Shown one piece after another: positions 1 to 11,400 of a stretch of 64,000 bases of DNA. The notes beneath the pieces are model-generated. The model had not been told where the DNA came from, made no database searches, and saw only the letters and a list, made by a program, of their open reading frames with translations. This stretch comes from Ciona savignyi. Lineage: Eukaryota > Chordata > Ascidiacea > Phlebobranchia > Cionidae. The stretch covers positions 168,400 through 232,399 of the forward strand of contig CH003206.1 in NCBI GenBank assembly GCA_000149265.1, written 5' to 3'. Each line of letters begins with the position of its first letter. Positions within the stretch are counted from its first letter, which is position 1. Both the position numbers and the translations under genes were made by a program.

Positions 1-1039
1 AGATTTTTAACATCGCATGTTTCTTTCTAGACCTAATACATGTTGTAAACATCTGTATTTTGTGCAAGTAGAAATGTGCTGAGTTAAACAACCTTCGATT
101 TTTATCTAATATATTTAATAATAGCAGGTTATAATAAGGTATTAGGATGTTTGTGATATGATATATTCGGCTTTCTTGCAATGGCTCCCCGACGGTACGT
201 AGGTCTGTCTACCTTATATTTCCCAGGAAACAGAGATTAATCAATAATATATTTCTCTACGTAGAATATTAAAGGAAATACTGATACCAGCTGATAGTCC
301 TAGGCTGTAGTGTTATGATTTTAATTTAACTAACTTTTGTTTAATGGATTTTATTTGAGACAAAGTTTATTTAATCTATTTAATCGTCGGGCTTATGCGA
401 CTGTCGTTTGTATTTTTCCGTTTACCAGTTGGACCTAAATAAAAGGCATCACGTAATACAATTAACTCGTATTTCTGGATTAAAGCTCATGTCGTGCGTA
501 ACGCCGTGATTGGAATGACGTAGGATCGAAAGAATATAGAATATTTAGGTTTTATCCCCACTGGCAAAACACACAAGGCGTTACCACACGAGCAATCTTA
601 AACCGGGGCTATTGTAGTATGTTGTGTATGATTTATACGTAAACATGAGTGTCCTGTCATAATTACTACCGGATCTACGTACAAGCGATCTAACGATTGG
701 GTAATTGTTTTATAACAATGAATACAGGTTATTGTGCCAGAATATGATACACAATCGCCTGTCTGCCAGCACGCCAGCATTAGTGACGACACTCCATGGT
801 GACCACATTTAAATGAAAGTTTTGCTAGAAAACAAACTATTAAACTCTGATTCTTATGCTGATTTATTAAATGTTAATTTATTGAAAAATTATATGACGT
901 AAAACATCTTTGAACGCCACCTCTAGTAGAACAAAACCCTAAAGGGAACAGGTTAAAATAGGGAACCGTGGCGCTCTAATAGAGGTTTTTCTGCATGTAT
1001 CAACCCCTCTAATCTTCCTTCGTACGATTTGTGTTGCAG
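1..1039. other. AT-rich leader region without a recognised gene
   Basis: No convincing exon was found. The 5' coding exon(s) of the glycosyltransferase that starts at 1040 should lie here or upstream of the window, because the exon at 1040 enters in mid-codon and has no ATG. A degraded minus-strand SINE fragment is visible at about 545-650 (remnants of the ACACAACACAC and CCGGTAACC blocks). Confidence 0.5.
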
Positions 1040-4000
1040 GAAATCCTTTGCGTTGTTTATTCTTCTTACCATCGCGTTTATATCGATTTACCGGATCGGC
1101 GTAGAATTCAACGAAAACTCAAAAAGGTAAGACCTCGTATTAATTGAAAGACCAGGCTATCGAACCCTAAAGTACCCGGCTAAATGCTTGGTTTTAAACT
1201 TGTTTAAAAGAAAATATCTTTCCTATAGCTTAAAAAGCTTTGTCTGGTGATTTATTTTGATGTCGATTGAGTGGAATAATATATCGTTTCATTTGTTTCA
1301 CTTAAATGTTGCCTTATCCACCATTTTTTTGGTATCTTGCCATTCAGTCACCAAGTATTCATGCAGCTATAACACGCATCATTTGAATCAGTGATCCACA
1401 ACGCCATTCTTTGTCATTCTTGCATGTTACCTACAGCTGGAACGTATCCAGTAATACCTACAAATGAAGTTTTATTTTTCTACTTTTGTCCTACACCGAC
1501 AGATCTAAATAGACATTAAACCTCCGCCGTACAGTTATTAAATTGCAATGGACACAACACACAAGGCGATATTAGGTTAATGAACCCAGTATTTTAACCG
1601 CATAATAAGGCATTTAAAGAAAAAACTAAACAGGTTTTGCAATCTTTCTTTTAGAAAAGTTGTATAAACCTATCTTAAGCCCTCAAAGTCTGTATACACA
1701 TACGAGTTTATTGCGCATATTCTTGGCCGGATATAGCTTGGTATAGATTAGTGTGTCGCCTTCAACCGAAGGGTTGCAAGTAGGCAAGGCACTTTGCGGA
1801 TATAGTCTGAGCTCAGTGGATAGATGGATTAAAGCAAATTGTAACGTCTCAAACATATACACAACACATAGTAATAGCACCAGTAACCCGACGGTGGGCG
1901 CGAGGTAATCTGGGGATTGATCATGTGGCATAAAGGTTAACACAACCCATACACATACATTGAAAATCGCTTTTAGTGGCGAGCCAATTAAGTTTTCAAA
2001 GCTTGAACTAGTAAAAACTCTTTTGCATTTTTCGCTCACCGAGATGAAACACAAGCATTCTATCCTGTGTGGATATCTCTGTGGGGATATCTTTTAACCA
2101 ATTATCTATTCAATATGGAGACACTACAACGGAAGTTTAATATACGTCACTTACAGGTTACGCGTGGGATATAAGAAGCCGACATATTTAAAACAACCAT
2201 GGTACCTATTCAAGCACAGGTGCTGGCATAAATTTTGTACGGGAAACAGCAGTTACTCTATAAAAAGTAAGAATACAGTGACTTTGTAATATTCATTTTT
2301 ATACGAACCGGAGTTTATTCTTAACGTTTCAAACAGTCAATCGGAGCCCAGTGGTCTCTAATAGACAAGAATCTTAGCTAAGAGAGTATAGACCAGGGGC
2401 CGGAAACCTTTTGCACTGAAAAGGCCATTTTAACCGACATTCCACAAAATAAAATTACTGGAAGCCGAAAAACTAATAATATTTTAGCAAGAAAAAGGAA
2501 AACAACACTGTGTAAAATAGAGGCAGGAGTGTTATTCTGTTTGTTTGACTTATGCATGGTATTAAACTTATTAAGCGCTTAATACAGTAGAAATATAATT
2601 GATAAAACACGCATGAGAAGGATAAAAGAGGCGCAGGTTGCCGACCCATTGATAGACGAACGTGCCCAGAATCCTGTTGTTTAATGGGTTTAACAAAAAC
2701 TATGCAATATAGATATTCAACGTTTTCGCCACACAGCAATAGTTCCAGTTAACCAATGGTGGGCGCAAGGAAATCTGACAATTGTCATGACACCCCTTGC
2801 TCTTTTTTATCCATTAGAATATTGTTGATTATTATTTAATCCAAATAGAAATGCACTATAAGCATGTTTGTCTAACCGAGCCTAGTTTTTAAAACAAGGT
2901 CACTCAACCCTTCACTGACAATGTTATTTTAACTGGAATATGTCTCGTACAATGGTCGGAAAGGCTATAATTGCCAAGATTGGTTTCCTAACTAAATTCA
3001 GAAGTAATATAGAAGTTTTCGGTCCAATATATAGAAGTGACGAAGACGTTAAATATTCGAAACTATTGGTATATGGTTCACCTTCGTTGGGCGCAAATAT
3101 GTTTTTTATTGATTCAGACAAATGGCTTAGGAGCCCTTGTTATGCTGCTAAAACGCTTGATTGACTGTAAAATGTGACATTCATGTTTTTTCCCGTGCGA
3201 AAACGCAAGGGAGCGTTAACACATCAGTAATCGTGAGATTACCTTGCCACCACCGTCAGGGTATGCAGTGTGTCATACATATTTGTGGTGTTGCTATACT
3301 GTTTTAGACACTTAAGTGAGGAATAATTATGTTTTTACACGTAAATGGGGAAATATGGGAGAGTTACCTAACAGATAATTAAAAGATCACCTCGGGAATA
3401 GGCAATGAGCGTTAACACACGGGCAATCGTTAATCACCTTGTGTTCACCGTCGGGTTACCGGAGTTATCGCAGTGTGTTGTGTATGATTCACATATTCCT
3501 TTAATTTAGTAGAACCCATTAATCCACTGGGTTCAGGCAATGTCCGTTAAGTGCCTTGCCCAAGGAAACAACCGACTAGCTAGCGACCAGTTTCGAACCT
3601 TTAAGCAGTATGTTATATATATTTGAGGCGTCTCCTGTACATCCTTATTACAATTTCTTTTCTTCAGACGTATCGTGGAACATGGTTATTATGGTGAAGT
3701 CATCAGCCAATTCCTTCATTCGTCGTGACGTATTACGGCGTAGTTGGGCGTCGTTGTTTTACGTAGAAGGAGGAAACGTGAGTGTGGTGTTTGTGGTGGG
3801 TAAAAGCGTAGCGCGAAAGACGGAACGTCGTCTTGTGGAGGAACAAGCGAAATATGGAGATATACTACAGTTTAACGGCCCTGATGATTACAGGTAATAA
3901 TGTTTAAAGGGATTTGGGGATAGAATCGGATAGGATATTCATTTTTTATCCCCGTGAATGGAAAAATCAAGGGGGCTAACACACGGGCAGTCGTTAGATC

Positions 4001-6619
4001 ACCTAGCGCCCACCGTCGGGTTACCAGAGCTATTGCAGTGTGTTATGTATGATGTAGTCGTTTCTTTAATTTGGTAGAACCCATTATTTTACTGGGTTCA
4101 GGCAAGTGCCTAACCCAAGGACTAGCAACCGACTAGCTCGCTACCAGTTATGAACCAGCAACTCTTTGGTTGAAAGGCTACGCACTAAACCATCAGACGA
4201 ATCAGTCGGACTATGTTTTATGTTAAACTCGACCGATAAATATGCCGTTTTTGCATAAAATGATCTTAGTTCCGAACCTAACATAGGTTTGAAAATGTAA
4301 AGAAATTCTGTATATAAATGTTGTTGCTGACCAGTCCATCATGGATTCGAACCTTAGAACAGTAAAAACACAAGATGGTTATGCTTTTATGGTTTGAAAA
4401 ACGGGATGATATTAGTATTGCGAGTAATCATTATAACAACAACAAAGTCAGTCTTAAATATTTCACTGACGAAGGCATCTTTTTCTGTTTAAAACATCTA
4501 AAATATTCGGCAGGCGGAAACTTGTAGGATTTGTCCGACCGATTAGTCTGGTGGTATCAAGTCTGGTCGCTAGCTAGGCGGTTGGTGTCCTTGGGCAAGC
4601 CACTTACCGGACATTGTCTGGAACCAGTTGATTAATGGCTCCTACCAAATTAAAGGAACGTGTTGATTATACACAACACACTGCAATAGCTCCGGTAACC
4701 CGACGGTGGACAGAAGGTGGTCTGAATTTGGCCCGTGTGTTAACCCCCTTCGTTTTTCCATTCACGGAGATAAACATGAATGTCTTATCCTTTAGGATCA
4801 AAAACACCCAGCTAGACGGTAGACTACTTGGTCATTGCGCTTTGTTAACATCGAGTATATTAGATCTATCGGTTGTTTTAAAACAGTGGAAACGTCTCAA
4901 TATTACACAACACACTAAGCCTATTTACATGGGCAATTTTTGCGAGTTAACTCGCATCGCTAACCCGGTTAAATTTGACGCACGCATTGCGTCATCACGG
5001 TTCAGTGATTATGCGGGTTTCCCATCGGGTTTTCCTAACTCGCTCGCGCATGGTAGGTTAACTCGCATTCGTTATTCATTTGGATACCAGCATCTTCAGG
5101 TAGGTTTTTAATGTTTCGTTTTGAGTTATGCTTGTGGGATGACTTAAGTGAAACTACTGTCATCATAACTATTATTTTTTTATTTTTTTATACTTTACGT
5201 AGTGTGTTAAATTAGGAATATTTATAGCCCAACCTATATAAAATTTCCTTTATTTGTATAAACAAAATAAATGTAAAGTTTTTCGTGCAACATTTTTTTG
5301 AAATTGTACAAAATTAGAAGATAAATTAACAAACAACAACTAAATGCGGGTCACATAAACGCTCCATGTAAATTGAACTGCTTAGCGCGTAAAGAGAGGG
5401 AATACCCACGATGCGAACTAAAGCGAGTTAACTCGCATCGCAAACCCGATCATGTAAATAGGCTTACTGTAATAGCCCACTAACCTTTTGTTATCGTAAG
5501 GGTAATCTGTGTGGTACCGTTACTGCATTTTCGCATTCACGGGGATATAAGAGCGGTCGAGCGATACTGGAATAATGTATTTGTTAAAAGTATACTTTAT
5601 TTGTTACGCAATCACTTTTATTTATATTGTTTACCTCGTAGGATATAGAGAAGGATAGGATATACAATGGAATAATCATGCTTTATCCCCGTGAATGGAA
5701 AAACCTGCGATAGGTACCACACATCGACGCCAGATAAACTGGAACTATTAAAAGTCGAAATTAGATCTAATCCACAGTTTTACCTAGAATCCTAGATTCT
5801 ACTGAATAGCTTGGTTGGGTTACGAACATTACCTAAACCCATAGAAATGATTGGTTTTACCAAATTGAAAAAACGTCTGAATCATGCACAACAGATTGTA
5901 ATAACCCAGGTAACCTGACGGTGGGCGCTAGGTGATCTGACGATTGCCTGTGTGTTAACCCCCTTACGTTTTCCTATTTACGGGAATATGCATGAATATT
6001 GTAGATCATTTATTTTATGGCTATTTGACAACATTCTTTTAATAGGAACATAGCGTTGAAGACATTGGCTGGAATGGAATGGGCATCCGTTTATCTGCCT
6101 GAGAAGTTTCTGTATTCATCAATGGACGACGACTTTATGGTGGACATGCTTAAGTTTAGCAAAGCTATAAGGACAGGCTTTGACAATATGACTAAAAAGA
6201 ATTGGTTCGAATACCCGCTAATATGCATGTTTCGAATGGGCGTAGATGAAAAACCAGTCCGAGAAAAAGGCGGACTCTACCAGAAGTGGTATATAGATGA
6301 GTCTTTGTTTAAATGGCCTGTATTTCCTCGGTACTGCCATGGGGGAATGTACAGCACTTCAATGCGGATTGTACAGCAACTGCTGGAAGCATCTTACACA
6401 GTCGAACCTTTGTATTTGGACGATGTATGGATTACAGGGATACTTAGGCAAAAGATTGGCATGCCAGACCCAATGGTACTGGTACCAGATAGTACAGTGG
6501 CAGTACATTATAGCGGGTACACGCAATCTCCCACACACAATATCAATGCATTTGTAGAGGCATGGCAAGATTCTATAGACTCGATGGAAAACGCTAATGT
6601 TTGTCAATGTTTACGATAA
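1040..6619 (+). CDS. Beta-1,3-galactosyl/GlcNAc-transferase-like protein (GT31), 5' partial
   Basis: Type II Golgi-type glycosyltransferase of the Galactosyl_T (GT31) family, expected to add galactose or GlcNAc in beta-1,3 linkage in the Golgi lumen; the acceptor cannot be told. Exons seen: 1040-1126 (acceptor TTGTGTTGCAG, donor GTAAGA) codes a signal-anchor segment KSFALFILLTIAFISIYRIG; 3668-3893 codes the family start (MVKSSANSFIRRDVLRRSW, then YGDILQF and DDYR); 6046-6619 continues NIALKTLAGMEWA, then the DxD region (SSMDDDFMVD), the WPVFPRYCHGGMYS loop and the YLDDVWITGIL block, ending in TAA. The last two exons join in phase across DDYR/NIALKT. Exon 1040-1126 ends with two bases of a codon but exon 3668 needs one, so another exon must lie between; see 3002. 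The first coding exon was not found. SINEs fill the introns. Family assignment is firm; linkage of exon 1040 to it is likely. Confidence 0.8.
1731..1935 (+). repeat. SINE copy, 3' end missing
   Basis: Has the tRNA-like head (GTGTCGCCTTCAACCGAAGG) and the CCCGACGGTGGGCGCGAGG block, but no ATCCT tail. It lies in the intron after the transmembrane exon of the GT31 gene. Confidence 0.6.
2731..2815 (+). repeat. SINE 3' fragment
   Basis: Degenerate GCAATAGTTCCAGTTAACC, GGTGGGCGCAAGG and a short TTTATCC end. Confidence 0.45.
3002..3075 (+). CDS. Possible extra stem-region exon of the GT31 gene
   Basis: An open stretch from 2919 to 3170 has coding-like composition and no repeat character. An acceptor (CTAACTAAATTCAG) ends at 3001; the next base completes the codon left by exon 1040-1126 (AG+A, Arg), giving RSNIEVFGPIYRSDEDVKYS. 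A donor at 3076 would leave the single base that exon 3668 needs (G+AC, Asp), but its sequence GTTCAC is weak. The phase logic fits; the donor is doubtful, and the donor could instead lie further right, near 3136. Confidence 0.3.
3390..3602 (-). repeat. SINE copy, reverse orientation
   Basis: Contains CACCGTCGGGTTACCGGAG, AGTGTGTTGTGTATGATTC and the CGACTAGCTAGCGACCAGTT head-side block. A second degenerate fragment of the same orientation precedes it at about 3185-3275. Confidence 0.65.
3925..4215 (-). repeat. Near-full SINE, reverse orientation
   Basis: Runs from the tail (GGATAGGATATTCAT) through TTATCCCCGTGAATGG and the CGTCGGGTTACC block to the head ending AATCAGTCGGA. It lies in the GT31 intron between exons 3893 and 6046. 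Confidence 0.75.
4532..4795 (+). repeat. SINE, forward orientation, head shortened
   Basis: Starts TGTCCGACCGATTAGTCTGG; the B-box part is deleted, so GGTGGTATCAAG runs straight into TCTGGTCGCTAGCTAG. Ends ATGAATGTCTTATCC. The 158-residue frame read through it is spurious. Confidence 0.7.
4888..5550 (+). repeat. SINE copy split by the 4917-5465 MITE
   Basis: The left part 4888-4916 (AACGTCTCAATATTACACAA...) and right part 5466-5550 (GTAATAGC... CATTCACGGGGATA) together restore the middle-to-tail part of the window's SINE. Confidence 0.7.
4917..5465. mobile_element. 549-bp MITE with 15-bp terminal inverted repeats, nested in a SINE
   Basis: Both ends carry the perfect inverted repeat AAGCCTATTTACATG. 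The flanking SINE is split exactly at ACACAACAC|ACT and resumes with ACT|GTAATAGC, so ACT (4914-4916 and 5466-5468) is a 3-bp target duplication. Inside each end lies a copy of GCGAGTTAACTCGCATCGC. No transposase frame is present, so it is non-autonomous. A 3-bp duplication suits the PIF/Harbinger group, though ACT is not the usual TWA. Confidence 0.8.
5851..6000 (+). repeat. SINE 3' half
   Basis: Blocks CCAAATTGAAAAAACGTC, ACCTGACGGTGGGCGC and TGTGTTAACCCCCTTACG are visible; it ends about 45 bases before a GT31 splice acceptor. A reverse tail fragment sits at about 5650-5705. Confidence 0.6.
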
Positions 6620-7473
6620 CTTTTTTTAAAACGTTTTTATACAGATCACTCAACCGTTTTTAAAAAAAGCTGCTAAACAAAGGTGGCCTATAATGTATAT
6701 AGTACACGGATTTACAAAAAAAAACTGCAAAAACAACCACGAATATACCATGTCTTGCCGACTGTATGTTGCCTTTACCATATTGCAAAACAAGGGGAAT
6801 TTCTTTGGCTTATTTTTTATTTCCATGATAAAAGCAAAAGGAGCTTCTAAAATATACGTAAACACTGTTTTTAGCATTATGAATTTGCACTAATGGAAGC
6901 CAATCGCTGACAAAATGGATTTTATGTTGATTTCATTTTCATCCGACATTTTATCATGTATAACACATTTGCTGCTATATGTATAATGCGGCACTTTTAC
7001 AATCCTCACTATTTTTCGCGCACAAGTGCATTTAACGGTACGGCCGTGTAGCCGAATGGTTAACGCGACCGATACATTTACCAACTCTTATACCAAAGTG
7101 CATTTTAACGGTGCTGTTTACTAGTTTCCCTGTCGAGACCTTTTAATCAGAAATATGTTGATTATGTTGTCGTAATATATAGTTACACGAAACTGCTTTT
7201 TGTTTACTGTTTTTATTCAAAGAATGCAGCTTATGAATGAAATATTTTGTTTGCCGCAAAAATAGATTTGAGATTTCTATTTTTACGCCAGCGCAATAAA
7301 ATGTAGAATTTAAACTTTAAAGGGTGAGTTGGCAAGTCTACAAGCAAGACCATTTTAAAATAGATTGAGTGTGTAGTCAAGACCGTAAAAAAGAGAAAAT
7401 GAGTTCCACGCTAGCCGACACCACAACGACATCCAGCGGTAATAAATCTGGGTTTATTTCTCACTTCTTCGTT

Positions 7474-7750
7474 ATGATATGATATTCTTGTTTATCCCCG
7501 TAAATGGGAAAACCAAGGGGGTTTACACACGGGCAATCGACAGATCACCTCGCGCCCACCGTCGGGTTACCGGAGCTATTGCAGTGTGTTGTATATGATA
7601 CATTCCTTTAATTTGGTAGAACCCATTAATCCACTGCGTTCAGACAATGTCCGTAAAGTGCCTTGCCCAAGAATACAACCGACGACCTAGCGACCAGTTT
7701 CAAATCTGGAACCTTTTGGTTGAAAGGCTTCGAACTAAACCGCTAGGACG
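7474..7750 (-). repeat. Near-full SINE, reverse orientation
   Basis: Tail side GATATTCTTGTTTATCCCC to head side GGTTGAAAGGCTTCGAACTA. It is followed at once by a forward tail fragment (CCATTCACGGGGATAAACG, 7755-7792). Confidence 0.7.
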
Positions 7751-8287
7751 ATTTTCCATTCACGGGGATAAACGTGAATCTTTTCCTCCTAGTGGTAACA
7801 AAGCGAACAAAGTTTTACACACGATCCGCCAATTTTTCATCGCTTGTAGCGGCATGAATATGGGACAGTTCGTCGCTTGAAGCGGGACTGTCATGTGCGT
7901 TTCTCACACTAAACCACCAGACCGACGAATGGCACGCAATGTTCGGTTACTGATATACATATTGTGTATGATTGAGCTTGTATAATTTTGGTGTAAGCAT
8001 AAATTCAGTAGGTTCAGACAATCAGTTGCCTTGTCTAAGGATACAACCTACTCGGTCGGATGTAATAAAGGATTGAACATAATTGCAAGGGTTCAAGGTC
8101 ACTTGGCACTTAAAATTTCAATGATGGAAGAAGTGCCACTTTCCAATTCAAAAAGTTGCATTTATTTACAAGGTAAACACGGACACGTTTGATTACATAA
8201 TTAATCTCTTTAACTAGAATATATACAATAAAATATTAGTAAGTGCATGATTTGGATAAAACAGTTTACGTTAAGTATATACAAATT

Positions 8288-8462
8288 GAGATTAAAATTA
8301 AACGATAAAATCATATCAGCTTAAAAATTAAACCATAAAAACACATCTGATTAAAAATTAAACCATAAAAACATATCTGAATAAAAATTAAACCATAAAA
8401 ACAGATCTGATTAAAATTTAAAACATAAAAACTATCTGATTAAAAATTAAACCATTAAAACA
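8288..8462. repeat. A-rich minisatellite of about 30 bp, roughly six copies
   Basis: Repeats of the core AAAAATTAAACCATAAAAAC followed by a short ATCTGATT spacer, with drift between copies. It lies just past the POLD4 stop codon, in the probable 3' UTR. Confidence 0.75.
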
Positions 8463-8466
8463 GAGT

Positions 8467-11400
8467 TCATGATAAAATAGGATGTTGTTTCCAAATTGGG
8501 AATTGAAATTTGTTTTCGGTTTGGTGCTGAATCACAATTGATCGGATATTCTCAGGTGGGTTGAGACGTAAGCTTTCTGCACGCTCCCACCGGTCCATTC
8601 TCGAAATGTCTAAAGCATTATTAGCATTGTGGAATGAAGGATAGAATATTAATGTTTATCATTGTGAATGGGAAAATGCAAGAGGCGTTAACACATGGGA
8701 AATTGTTAAATCACCTCCTGCCCATCGTCGGGTTACCGAAGCTATTGCAGTGTGTTGTGTATGATTCACACGTTTCTTCAATTTAGCAGAACCGAGAAAT
8801 CCACTGGGTTTAGGCCCGCTAATGGCTTCGACCAAGGAAACAACATGTGTTATAGTGTGTTGTAAATAAATAGGACAATCCTTCATTGTAGGATATAAGA
8901 TGATTCTATATGCTATGTCTCTGTGGCGCAACGGTAGCGCGTCCGACTCCAGAACGGAAGGTTGCGTGTTCAAATCACGTCAGGGGTCATATTATTGTCC
9001 AGCCTGTTGGTCTAACGGTTAAGTGCGGCGTCTCAAGGTTGCAGGTGCAAAACTGGTCGCTACCTAGTCGACTGTGTCCTTGGGCAAGGCACTTTACGGA
9101 CATTGCCTGTACCCAGCGGACTAATGGGTTTCTACCAAATTGAAGGAACGTGTCTATCATATACAACACACTGCAATAGCTCCGGTAACCCGACGATGGG
9201 CACGAGGTAATCTGACGGTTGCCTGTGTGTTAACCCCCTTGGTTTTCCCATTCACAGGGATAAAGATGAATATCCTATCCTATCCTATCTGGGTAGCCTG
9301 AGAATGAAAGATGTTGCACAGGAATTAACATTGGTGAACCCAGACGCTTGCATTCAAAATGGAACAACCAAAATTTAACTAAGTTACTGGAAATAACACA
9401 CAAAAATATAGATAGTTTAACGGTCACATGATAAATACCTAAACAGTTAATCCATTTCAAGCAATGTTTTCTAAATGCCTATCCCAAGGAGACAACTAAC
9501 TACCTAGCAGCTGGTGTTAATCTTATGTTTCTGCTAAAAAGCGACAAACTTAACCACCAAGCTATTCGGATTCTTCAACCAAAGAGCAAATCTTAATTTT
9601 GAATATCTTTCACTCCACATAGACAGATTATATTTAAAAACCTTGTGTTAGTGAGCAAGTACCAAGAATCAACAAACTGCAATGGCTCCGGAAACTCGAC
9701 GGTGGGCGGGAGGTGATCTTACGATTGCCCGTGTGTTATCTCTCTTGGTTTTCCCATTCATGGGGATAAACATGAATATCCTATCCTATAGTACATACCT
9801 TGACTAGGTCCATATTTATAATCTAAATCGAACTGTCTTAGTTGATCCAATTGTTTATTTAATTCAGTGTCATCCTGGTAAGCCTCATGCTTTGCTTGCA
9901 AAGATATATCTTTAATAAAAAAAAACAATATTATAAAAAATGAAAAGATTCATCACACCACAGGATAGCTTGATGGTTTAGTTTGTTATTTTTCAGTCAC
10001 AGGGTGACAGGTTCTAAACTGATTGCTAGCTAGTCAGTTGAGTCATTTGGCAAGGTAACTTTGCAGACATTGTCTAAAGTTTAAACCCACTTGATTTAAC
10101 GTGTTCTACCAAATTGAAGAAACGTGTGAATCATATACAACACACTGCAATAGCTCTGGTAACCCAACGGTGGGCGCGAGGTGATCTGACTATTATTAGT
10201 GTGATAACACTCCTTGTTTTTCCCATTCACAGGATTACATGAATATCCTATCCTAACACCAGGTATGAGTTCCTATTTGCATATCTCGAACAGGATGAAC
10301 ACAAATTTTAGGATAAGATACTTATGTTTTATCATTATATGAGTATATGCAGGGATGTTATCACACAGATATAGTCCTATTTCGCAGCCAATCCAGCAAC
10401 CAGAGTTATTATTGCAGCGTGTTGTGTTTAATTGAAATGTTTCTTAAGTTTTAAAAGGGTTCAGGTAATCTGTGCTAAGTTCCTTACGCAAAAACTCAAC
10501 CGACATCAATACAGTGAATTACCAAAAGGAAGATGTACGCTTGCCCAGTGTAATAACAGTTAAATATTATGATAATGAAATACCAAAAAATGTTGATAAA
10601 CAGTAATAAGCATAGTCAAATTATTTGGTAGTTTAGAAAAGTTCCAGTTTCAATTTTTTTACCGAAGGTCCTGTTGCAGGTTTGTATTGTAAAAACAAAA
10701 AAATAAATGAAATTAGTAATTTGAGTTTAAATCGTCAGCAATAATTAGCACTTACAAAATAGAGATTAAATCAAAGAAAGACCAAACAATTGATATCATT
10801 TATTGACTAGATTCTAATTTCCAAACAATTGAGATCATTCAATGGAAATTAATATCATTTAAGAAAAAAACCAAACAATTGATATCATTAAAGGGAAGAC
10901 CAAACAATGGATATCACTTAATGACTAGCATCTTCTAATTTATGATACAGACAAAAACAATCAAAACCACGCTCTAATTTAACATGTATATAATTTGAAT
11001 AAAGTTCAAATTACACCGAAAATCAAGCTCAAAACATTTAAATTCTTAAGTTAAAAAAATGTTCCATTTTCAAAGTGCAACATAAAATTGGAATAAAGAA
11101 ACAGCTTGTTTGTTGATTCTTTGATAAGGACATTACTTCACTCAACTACATGGTCAAGTTTTGCTTATAGTACACATAATATGACTTCGAAATAACCAAA
11201 ATATCATATTATCATTCTTATATAAATAAGATGTTATTTAAATGCAATTGAATATTATTGTAATCAATACAAAGGATTTAGTAAGTTTTAATCGGTTTAT
11301 TTTTAGAATTTAAGATTTAGTTTATTCATTTTTGCCAATGTATTTAAAAATGGTAAATGATTTAATGGTAAATTATCGTTAAAAATATTGGTGTTTTTAA

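Larger units (their letters stand above)
6620..8466. other. Intergenic region between GT31 and POLD4 (convergent 3' ends)
   Basis: Holds a possible distant poly(A) signal AATAAA at 7295-7300, a degraded tRNA-like stretch at about 7041-7080 (GCCGTGTAGCCGAATGG), SINE copies at 7474-7750 and around 7900-8060, and an A-rich minisatellite at 8288-8462. A short frame, ATGAGTTCCACGCTAGCC at about 7400 followed by a GTAATA, resembles a first exon but nothing downstream joins it. Confidence 0.5.

Noticed and set aside
598-792. 64-residue minus frame near the left edge
   Set aside because: Its C-terminal part (NHTQHTTIAPV) is the usual translation of the reverse SINE, seen in many spurious frames here.
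2940-3121. Minus-strand frame opposite the candidate GT31 stem exon
   Set aside because: No splice sites or family match; the plus strand fits the phase of the neighbouring exon better.
4635-5111. 158-residue plus frame
   Set aside because: Reads from one SINE into another SINE and the nested MITE; no conserved domain.
7398-7443. Possible first exon starting ATGAGTTCCACGCTAGCC and followed by GTAATA
   Set aside because: No matching downstream exon on the plus strand; nearby DNA is SINE and the minus-strand POLD4 gene.
8288-8462. CRISPR-like spacing of A-rich repeats
   Set aside because: Degenerate tandem minisatellite without unique spacers, in a eukaryotic genome.
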